DNA of 64,000 bases, from contig NZ_CP141184.1 of assembly GCF_035609205.1 (NCBI RefSeq), positions 558,001 to 622,000 of the forward strand, read 5' to 3'. Below, piece after piece: positions 58,163-64,000 of the stretch. Within the stretch, counting starts at the first letter, position 1. Each line of letters starts with the position of its first letter. Source of the DNA: Hymenobacter sp. GOD-10R. GTDB lineage: Bacteria > Bacteroidota > Bacteroidia > Cytophagales > Hymenobacteraceae. The translations under genes and the position numbers were made by a program. Under the pieces are notes generated by a model. The model was not told where the DNA came from. It made no database searches and saw only the letters and a list, made by a program, of their open reading frames with translations.

Positions 58163-60637
58163 TTATTCGATTTCTCCAGGCTTCAAGAAGTAGGACTTAT
58201 CACGATAGATATCACGCATGATCCACTTCTTGCGCTCGAAGCCATACCGGGCCATGAACTGGTAAAAGCGCCGCATCGAAAAGCGCGTTTTTTGCTCGCC
58301 GCTATACGCGAGAAAGTTCTCGTACATAGGCTCGGCCCATAGGTGCTTGCTCATCGGGTCGCCCGTGCTGTAGGACGCATCATGTGCGACTACCTCTGCC
58401 GCCCACTCCACGAACTCGGGACTGGTTGCCTCCTCCAGCTTACGGCTGCTAAGGCCTGCGTTTTGCAGTTGGGTTAGCTTGCGGCCGCCACGCAAGAACA
58501 GTTGCACCCAGCCGAGGGCGAGATTGAAAAAGCGGTTCCATTCATCTTCATCCCAGCCCTCATCGAAGAAGCCCGTGCCGAACTCATCCTTCGGCGTGTA
58601 GTTGACGGAATAGTGGGGTACCAGTGGAATCTCGATTTTGCGGCCTTCGCGGCTGCCGCCTTCGCCCGTGACCACGTCGTTCGTGGTGATGGCAAACTTG
58701 GGGCTGTCCTTGAATGGGATCAAGATCTCCGGCTGGTTCTTGCGGTTGACGGCCATATCGGCGGCAATCTCCGTGAAGAGCTTGTCTAGGCTGAGTCGCT
58801 TGTTGGGCCACTCGTCGAAGTAAGCAATGCGGGTGTCGTCATCAATGCGCTGAAAGCGGAAGCTGTCATCGAAGCGGAAGTTCTCGCCTGGAATGAGCGT
58901 TACCTTCACCAGTTTACTCACGGCTTTGATGAGCAAGCTCTTGCCCGTGCGGCCGTCGCGCCGGCCCTGGGTGGCTACTTCATCGACGATGATGATACAC
59001 TTGGTATTAGTTTCCTCCTTGTAGCCATGGAGCAAATAGCCAAGGGCTTTCTGTAGCTGTTCTAGGCGCTGGGCATCCTTGCCTGTAACATTGACCATGA
59101 ACGAGTGAAAGTCGCACTGTTGCGCCGCACCTTGGTCAACGAGGTAAATATCGTGGGCGATCTTCTGTGTGTCCCAGATGAGGCCAGGCAGCGCGGCGTA
59201 GGGGTGCTTGGTGATAGCCTCAGCAGTAACTTCTACCCAGCCGTTCTGGAAAAAGAAGTGCGCCTTATTCGGAGTATCGCGCACGAAGCTAGGTACGAAG
59301 GGCTGAAGCGTTTGCAGCACCTCACGGTCGAATACGCCCCGTATTTGCGTGAGTAGCACATCGAGTAGATCTTCCTGCTCAATGTCATCAAAATGGGCGG
59401 GTAGCCCCTCGACGTAATCAAACGCATACTGCTTTACTTCAAAGTGCTTGACGCGGCACACCACGTTGTCAACGACCCGTAGCCATTCTACATTTTCGCC
59501 GGCCGGGCGCCGGCAGAAGCCTTCTTGGTTATACCATTTGCGCAGCTTCACGCGGTCAATCATGAGCCTGAAGCTGTCGCGCTTCTTCTCGTTCTCGACC
59601 AGCTTCCAAAAGGTCAGGAACGTAGGATTCGGCGTGTCAAGCACGGCATCTATGGCCGGCGCTAACAACTCGGGCTTAATGCCATCGTAGATCCCCAACG
59701 CATTTACGATCAACTCCCGCGGCTGACCTTCACGGGCCCTTTGGCGCACGATACGCTGTTGGAAATCAGGTAAGAGAGGTTTCTGAGCTCCTTTCTTGAA
59801 GCCACTACGAATGGTGGCTTCGGCCGTTTTTAGATTCTTTACCTCAGGCTTTGTCTGAATAGCTTGATACAAAGAATCGAAGGCGTCAGCCTCATTGACA
59901 TAGCCCGTGGCAATGTACCCACCGCATAAGTGAGCCGCATCCCGCAATTGATAATGCTTGCTACCCTCCGTGCTATCATACACCATGCGGCAGGCGCGCT
60001 CAATAATCACCTTGCCATAATTCGTGCGCGGTGCATAACCCCCGACGCCCAACTCAGGGCGAGACTGGCTGAGCCGCGGCGCCGGCCTAGTCTCCGGCAA
60101 TGATTCTTCGAAGGTAGCCGCTGACTCGTTCAAGTATAGATCCGGATCATAGCTCACGTAGCGTAGGCGCGAGACGTCGCTGCAGGCCGGATCAACGACG
60201 AGTCCATGCGCTTGTTGGTAATAGGCCGCCAGTGCTCGGAAGCTGCCTTTGTGGTCTTCCTCCGGAATGGGGATGATGATGGAGTAGCCTTCGCCGCCGA
60301 CGCTGTACGAGCAAGCGAACGTGTACGAGTCGGCTTCGACTCTTTTGCGCTTAGCCACGAGGTCGACGCCCGGGTTATGCTTCTTGTCGACATCTAGGCA
60401 TATCAAGCCGCTGTGCTTGATCAGAGCTTCGCTCAGCCGCTGGGTGAAGGTACCCGAGACTGTGTAGGCAGGGAGCTTTAGCTTTTCTTCATCATAGGTA
60501 GCGGTGCCCAGCAGAGCGCGCACGGCTTCGACGGCCTCGCGCCACCTGCCCAACTGCACATCGCGGAGTACCGCCACAATGTCCGTTTCTTGGCTGGCCT
60601 TCGTTTGTTTAGGCTTGGGAAAATAGGAGACGAGCAT
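58163..60637 (-). CDS. Primase-helicase: VirE_N/BT4734-like N-terminus with D5/SF3-type ATPase
   Basis: An 824-residue protein. Residues 1-200 are a BT4734/VirE_N-like primase domain (SGLICLDVDKKHNPGVD, then SYSVGGEGYSIIIPI). The middle contains a helical linker (HLCGGYIATGYVNEADAF). Residues 480-740 form the helicase-type ATPase: Walker A RDGRTGKSLL with Lys566, Walker B-like AYFDEWP, and KFAITTNDVV as motif C/sensor 1. This architecture starts replication of Bacteroidetes phages and integrative elements. The gene is complete and is followed three bases after the stop by the inverted-repeat unit at 57890-58159, a probable origin. Confidence 0.88.
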   Translation of the reverse strand: MLVSYFPKPKQTKASQETDIVAVLRDVQLGRWREAVEAVRALLGTATYDEEKLKLPAYTVSGTFTQRLSEALIKHSGLICLDVDKKHNPGVDLVAKRKRVEADSYTFACSYSVGGEGYSIIIPIPEEDHKGSFRALAAYYQQAHGLVVDPACSDVSRLRYVSYDPDLYLNESAATFEESLPETRPAPRLSQSRPELGVGGYAPRTNYGKVIIERACRMVYDSTEGSKHYQLRDAAHLCGGYIATGYVNEADAFDSLYQAIQTKPEVKNLKTAEATIRSGFKKGAQKPLLPDFQQRIVRQRAREGQPRELIVNALGIYDGIKPELLAPAIDAVLDTPNPTFLTFWKLVENEKKRDSFRLMIDRVKLRKWYNQEGFCRRPAGENVEWLRVVDNVVCRVKHFEVKQYAFDYVEGLPAHFDDIEQEDLLDVLLTQIRGVFDREVLQTLQPFVPSFVRDTPNKAHFFFQNGWVEVTAEAITKHPYAALPGLIWDTQKIAHDIYLVDQGAAQQCDFHSFMVNVTGKDAQRLEQLQKALGYLLHGYKEETNTKCIIIVDEVATQGRRDGRTGKSLLIKAVSKLVKVTLIPGENFRFDDSFRFQRIDDDTRIAYFDEWPNKRLSLDKLFTEIAADMAVNRKNQPEILIPFKDSPKFAITTNDVVTGEGGSREGRKIEIPLVPHYSVNYTPKDEFGTGFFDEGWDEDEWNRFFNLALGWVQLFLRGGRKLTQLQNAGLSSRKLEEATSPEFVEWAAEVVAHDASYSTGDPMSKHLWAEPMYENFLAYSGEQKTRFSMRRFYQFMARYGFERKKWIMRDIYRDKSYFLKPGEIE

Positions 60638-60734
60638 ATCGGCAACGGAGACACGTTCAGGGCTATAAGGCCGGAAACGAGGGGAAGGAATAGGAGAGAG
60701 GGTGCACCTAGCTAGGTGCGTCGCTAGCCCGCGG

Positions 60735-61118
60735 CTAGTTCAAGGAGACCAGTTTGGTTAACAGTTCGGCAAAGGCAGTGAGTGGGTCAGCGTCTTCACG
60801 GACCTCAAAACGCACGATGGCTTCGATCTCTTTGGGCAGTAACACTGTGCCCCAGCTGCCATCCAGGGCCACCAGTTCAATAAAGGGTATCCGAGCGGCG
60901 AGCTTGTTCTTCTCTACCTTGAAGCCGAGCATTTCCTGCTTCCCTTTACGCGAGATAACGATGTGCTGTCCAGGCTGAAGCTGCCACCATTCGCCCTGCA
61001 GCATACGGGCGGCCCAGAACGTACGACTTTCAGGAAGAGGTATGGTAAATTCTGGAGCGGTGTGGCCTAGTGCTTTTTGGCTGAGACGCTTTTGCAGTGC
61101 CTTGGAGAAGTTACCCAC
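60735..61118 (-). CDS. Small hypothetical protein of the replication/excision module
   Basis: A 127-residue protein starting MGNFSKALQKRLSQKAL. Its start overlaps the end of the helix-turn-helix gene by 8 bases, so the two are translationally coupled, and the primase gene follows 98 bases later. The middle is beta-rich (GQHIVISRKGKQEMLGFKVE). No family recognised. Confidence 0.6.
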   Translation of the reverse strand: MGNFSKALQKRLSQKALGHTAPEFTIPLPESRTFWAARMLQGEWWQLQPGQHIVISRKGKQEMLGFKVEKNKLAARIPFIELVALDGSWGTVLLPKEIEAIVRFEVREDADPLTAFAELLTKLVSLN

Positions 61119-61422
61119 GACGTCCTCCTTTCAGACTGCGCTGCTGGCTCTGTAAGCTGCTAAGCAGTTCAGAGCGTTTAAAATAGGTGCGGCTGCCCAT
61201 TTTTGAGTAGGGCAATTTACCTATGCGCTTCCACTCGTGGATGCTATGAACTGTTACATTAAGCAGGGCTGCTGCCTGCTTAACAGTAAGCAATTCCTCC
61301 GTTTCAACTGCATTAGTAGGCATAGCTATACCTACTTGCTGAAGTTCGAATCGGACCACAGCCCGGAATTGTTCCAACAATTCAGCAGGCGTGATACCGG
61401 CAGTAATGATTGTAGATTGCAT
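61111..61422 (-). CDS. Helix-turn-helix excisionase-like protein
   Basis: A 103-residue protein whose residues 45-95 form a MerR/AlpA-type HTH_17 domain (EELLTVKQAAALLNVTVHSI, then EWKRIGKLPYSKMGSRTYFK). Small proteins of this kind act as excisionases or control integrase and replication genes in Bacteroidetes elements. It is upstream of the primase, coupled to the next gene, with a 13-bp perfect inverted repeat about 55-105 bases upstream of its start that may be its own operator. Confidence 0.82.
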   Translation of the reverse strand: MQSTIITAGITPAELLEQFRAVVRFELQQVGIAMPTNAVETEELLTVKQAAALLNVTVHSIHEWKRIGKLPYSKMGSRTYFKRSELLSSLQSQQRSLKGGRRG

Positions 61423-61475
61423 TTGCTGTAACCACAGGGATGTTGCCTGATGGCATTGAGCAAATAGACTAAACC

Positions 61476-61527
61476 TAATGAGCAGTTACGGGTGGCCCTT
61501 ATTGGAACTATCCATAACTGCTCATTA
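61476..61527. promoter_or_regulatory. 13-bp perfect inverted repeat between two element genes
   Basis: TAATGAGCAGTTA (61476-61488) and TAACTGCTCATTA (61515-61527) are exact inverses with a 26-base gap. It lies upstream of the excisionase-like gene and 18 bases after the end of the next gene. There is no T-run, so an operator is as likely as a terminator. Confidence 0.55.
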
Positions 61528-61545
61528 CTGACCAACAGAAGGTAG

Positions 61546-62526
61546 TTATTGATCTTTTGGGTGGCTTCTTATCCAAGCGTCAACCCATCCTTTTGCCTCT
61601 GCAACATAATCCCTGAAGGAGTAGCTGCCATTGTCAGCGATATTAGGTTTGTAGTTAATCACTTTGTCTCCTAAAACAGCACCATAAGCATGGTAGAAGA
61701 TTTCTGCCCATATCTTATTAGTCTTAACAGGTATGAATAGCCCACTTCTTTGCAATACTTTATAAGCTGCAGTAAAAGCACTCTTGCCTTTTTGGCCTCT
61801 GCCTAATGATTCATTCGTTAAGCAATTTCCTTTGTTATCGACAATGCTTAAATACTGCATTAGCTCCAAAGCATCTTGCCAAGTGAAGCCTGGCTGACAT
61901 AAAACCTGTACTGCTTCTGGACCTGTCGCTGGTGCTGGTTCAATTGTTAAATCATCAATCTTGGCAGGAGGTGTTGTAGGTTGTTCAGACAGTAAGTCAT
62001 TCCCTTGTAGTGGATGTGCTTCGGCAGCACTGGTTCGCCGGATAATGAAGCCACGCTCAATGTCATAACGAGGCGGCCAAGATGGGCAGGAGTCATACTT
62101 TCGCTTGAGCCATTCAAGCGCTACAAGAACACGTTTGTTAGGAGAAGGATATTCTTCCTCCAATAGGTCAATCAGGTATTGAAAAGTGGGTCGCTCGTTT
62201 TCCCGCCCGAAGCGTGCTTGTAACCAATCTGACAAGGCAAATGCCGGCACCGTATCTGGGTCAGAAAGAGAGCCCCCCACTGATCTCAAGAAAGCAGCCT
62301 GAAAGTCAGGATGAAATGGAATACTTTCACCGGCATTAAATTCAGTGTTTCCTGTTTCCCGATATTCCCATAGATGTTCTTGTTCAGCGCGCTCAATAGC
62401 CTTTTCACGCGCCCAGATCCAATAATTATTGAGGGAATCTAAATCAGGCTCATCATTGGATTCGTTCGAAGAGTTATAGTCTTCATCGTCTTGGTAATCT
62501 TCGTATTCTTCGTGCTCAGTACTCAT
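61546..62526 (-). CDS. Hypothetical protein with acidic N-terminus
   Basis: A 326-residue protein. The first 30 residues are nearly all acidic or polar (EEYEDYQDDEDYNSS). The rest is mixed, with the ordered stretch FTWQDALELMQYLSIVDNKGNC and a C-terminal region that looks like a winged-helix or RteC-type layout (KSAFTAAYKVLQRSGLF). AT-rich compared with the primase. It lies between the integrase-side gene and the excisionase-like gene, a usual place for element control proteins. No family recognised with confidence. Confidence 0.6.
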   Translation of the reverse strand: MSTEHEEYEDYQDDEDYNSSNESNDEPDLDSLNNYWIWAREKAIERAEQEHLWEYRETGNTEFNAGESIPFHPDFQAAFLRSVGGSLSDPDTVPAFALSDWLQARFGRENERPTFQYLIDLLEEEYPSPNKRVLVALEWLKRKYDSCPSWPPRYDIERGFIIRRTSAAEAHPLQGNDLLSEQPTTPPAKIDDLTIEPAPATGPEAVQVLCQPGFTWQDALELMQYLSIVDNKGNCLTNESLGRGQKGKSAFTAAYKVLQRSGLFIPVKTNKIWAEIFYHAYGAVLGDKVINYKPNIADNGSYSFRDYVAEAKGWVDAWIRSHPKDQ

Positions 62527-62635
62527 CAGCTTGCCAGCTTATTTGTTGCCAAATACCAAATTGTTAATGAGGCAAAAGGTAACTCGGCTATTACTCCCAA
62601 TTACTATCTACTTCGCCCCCTTGCCTCTTACTGCA

Positions 62636-63022
62636 TCAAGAAGGCGTGTCGGTCACAATCCTTAGCCGTGGCTCGCCTCTTTCATCTAGAAGTGTGTTCA
62701 ACGTAGTATCAGGTCGAATACATAGTTCGGCCTTAAGCCTTTGCTGCTTATCAACGCGTGCTACCTCTTGACACCAATATACTTCCTGCTCTTCCAGCTT
62801 CTGGAGTCTGGTTTGAGTAGTCTCTAGTAGCGTTTGTGCTAGGTTTCTTCCTGAGTTATCAGGGCATAACATAGTTACTATACCGCCTGCGCAAGTGAAG
62901 CTTACTTCTACTGGCTTACCTAGCTCCAAGTCGCGTAACACAGACTTCAAAGTGATTTCTGTGGTACGAGCTTCATCTAAGTAAGCCATGGCTTCGCGCA
63001 ATTCTTTTTCAGCGTAGTTCAT
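62636..63022 (-). CDS. Small hypothetical coiled-coil protein downstream of integrase
   Basis: A 128-residue protein from ATG 63022 (MNYAEKELREAMAYLDEAR); the frame is open upstream, but that part lies inside the integrase gene. Mostly helical, with coiled coil at about 1-35 and 70-100 (LLETTQTRLQKLEEQEVYWC). It starts ten bases after the integrase stop, so it is co-transcribed with it. No family recognised. Confidence 0.55.
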   Translation of the reverse strand: MNYAEKELREAMAYLDEARTTEITLKSVLRDLELGKPVEVSFTCAGGIVTMLCPDNSGRNLAQTLLETTQTRLQKLEEQEVYWCQEVARVDKQQRLKAELCIRPDTTLNTLLDERGEPRLRIVTDTPS

Positions 63023-63032
63023 ATCAATGGTA

Positions 63033-64000
63033 TTAAGCGCCGAAGCGAAATGAAATAACCTGTGTTTGATGTTCTTCTGGCTCTGGCTCAAAGTAAGGGT
63101 CAGGTGCGTTGGCGCTGCCAAACACGGCGTCAAATTCATCAGCAACCGTATTGTCGAGAATCTTGGCGTATAGTTTTTCTGTCAGGCGCACAGAAGCATG
63201 ACCTAGCACCTTCGACACGGTTTCCATTCGCATCCCCTTGTTGAGCAACATAACCCCAGCCGTCTTGCGCCCAATGTGGGTTGTCAGGTTCTGTTTGAAA
63301 CCGATAACCTTGGCGACTTCCTTTAGATAGCGGTTGTAGTGCTGCCCCGACGTAACTGGCAAGTGGTCGTTATACTTACCAAGAATCATTTCCGCTTCTT
63401 GAGATAGCGGTATAACACATTTGTACTCTTGGAAAAGGGTAGACTTTTTGCGCGTTACATGCAGAATACGCCTTCCATTGCGCGCTTCAGCGGCTTTCGC
63501 GACATCAAGCGCCTCTAAATCCGAATACGACAACCCTGTCCAGCACTGGAACAAGAAACAGTCCACCACACGCTGCATACCCTCTTCCTTAAAAGAATGA
63601 GTAGCGAGCTTGTGTATCTGCTCAGGCGTCAGATAAACCAATTCTTTCGGAGTTAGCTTCTTGCACTTATATCCCTTTAATGGATTGCGACTTAGATACT
63701 CCCGGCGTACACCCCACTCCAGTACTTGACCTAGGTACTGCGTAATTTTTGCCACGTAGTTCCGATTGCACTTATCCGTAACCAAGAGCCACTGCACCAT
63801 TTTATCCGCCGCCGTATGCTTGACTTCATCGGGGCGTAGCTCTATTTGCTTGGTGGCCTCTAGGTATTGGGTTATTTTCTTTCGCCACACGCCGTTGGTT
63901 TTGTAGGTCACAAGCGATATTTCAACCCCAATAAGGCTTTCCCGCTCCCTTTGGTAATCCGCAAGAAGCTGAATCAAGCTCAACGGGCACTCGCCCGCAT
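63033..64000 (-). CDS. Tyrosine recombinase/integrase, 5' partial
   Basis: The frame stays open to the right window edge, upstream of the first possible start (TTG 63983), and reads sensibly there (AGECPLSLIQLLADYQ), so the N-terminal arm-binding domain lies outside the window. Visible are the core-binding domain (KKITQYLEATK, then NRNYVAKITQYLGQVLEWG) and the catalytic domain with THIGRKTAG and LGHASVRLTEKLYAKI. The usual first catalytic Arg position reads WTGLSYSDL, with Ser instead of Arg in TGLR, a substitution that also occurs in some Bacteroidetes integrases. It is convergent with the integrase at 33299, 29 kb away. Confidence 0.85.
   Translation of the reverse strand, partial: AGECPLSLIQLLADYQRERESLIGVEISLVTYKTNGVWRKKITQYLEATKQIELRPDEVKHTAADKMVQWLLVTDKCNRNYVAKITQYLGQVLEWGVRREYLSRNPLKGYKCKKLTPKELVYLTPEQIHKLATHSFKEEGMQRVVDCFLFQCWTGLSYSDLEALDVAKAAEARNGRRILHVTRKKSTLFQEYKCVIPLSQEAEMILGKYNDHLPVTSGQHYNRYLKEVAKVIGFKQNLTTHIGRKTAGVMLLNKGMRMETVSKVLGHASVRLTEKLYAKILDNTVADEFDAVFGSANAPDPYFEPEPEEHQTQVISFRFGA

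Larger units (their letters stand above)
33091..64000. mobile_element. Accessory/mobile region flanked by two tyrosine integrases (right end outside window)
   Basis: The integrase genes at 33299-34540 and 63033-64000 point toward each other. Between them lie phage remnants (terminase fragments, tape measure, tail chaperone, primase-helicase, excisionase-like protein), umuDC, several orphan small genes and strongly varying base composition. Attachment sites were not found, because the right end is beyond the window, so it may be one island or two nested elements. No conjugation genes are seen. Confidence 0.5.

Overview
The window looks like chromosome from a GC-rich Bacteroidetes of the Hymenobacter type. 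The signs are a SusC/SusD pair, lipoproteins, a type IX secretion C-terminal signal, TAnnTTTG-type promoter elements, and many Bacteroidetes-style secreted enzymes. No rRNA, tRNA or CRISPR array was found.

Region 1 (1-28 kb) is a metabolic locus, almost all on the minus strand. From the left it holds a surface VCBS/ASPIC lipoprotein (cut by the window edge), a GH43 glycosidase, SusD, SusC and a GH127 beta-L-arabinofuranosidase. A LacI regulator (plus strand) follows, then an M1 metallopeptidase, a second GH127, an S9 prolyl-oligopeptidase-type peptidase and a third GH127. The last part is a complete four-enzyme trans-4-hydroxy-L-proline catabolic operon (D-hydroxyproline dehydrogenase, hydroxyproline 2-epimerase, alpha-ketoglutarate semialdehyde dehydrogenase, DHDPS-family deaminase) with a divergent AraC/cupin regulator. 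I read the whole as a utilisation locus for plant hydroxyproline-rich glycoproteins (extensin type): arabinose is stripped from hydroxyproline, the peptide is cut, and the hydroxyproline is burned to alpha-ketoglutarate. Three sites of the form CAAWCGWTTG, one over a promoter -33 element, are probable LacI operators. The gaps between these genes carry GTAG...CTAC hairpins that look like REP/BIME elements.

Region 2 (28-33 kb) holds single secreted or cell-envelope genes: an HSL-type esterase lipoprotein, a serine beta-lactamase-family hydrolase, an LGFP-repeat protein and a small proline-rich lipoprotein. Strong terminators and a 150-bp MITE-like element lie between them.

Region 3 (33-64 kb) is accessory DNA with a tyrosine integrase at each end, the right one running off the window. 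It carries an AT-rich AlbA_2/ATPase gene followed by an unusual field of 10-bp tandem repeats, a P27 terminase small subunit with an internal deletion, and a secreted nuclease. It also carries a 1667-residue T9SS surface protein with duplicated malectin domains, small orphan genes, a umuDC operon next to DnaA-box-like repeats, and a pair of paralogous ribbon-helix-helix-like proteins. The 51-64 kb part is a decayed prophage: tape measure, tail chaperone, broken terminase and HNH-type genes, primase-helicase, excisionase-like protein and integrase, with no capsid, portal or large terminase. The roughly 1-kb gap beside the primase-helicase is packed with phased short repeats, a 22-bp perfect palindrome and a 270-bp unit with 36-bp perfect inverted ends. 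It is a candidate replication origin. Two small genes nearby are each followed by the same 25-bp sequence, like cassettes.
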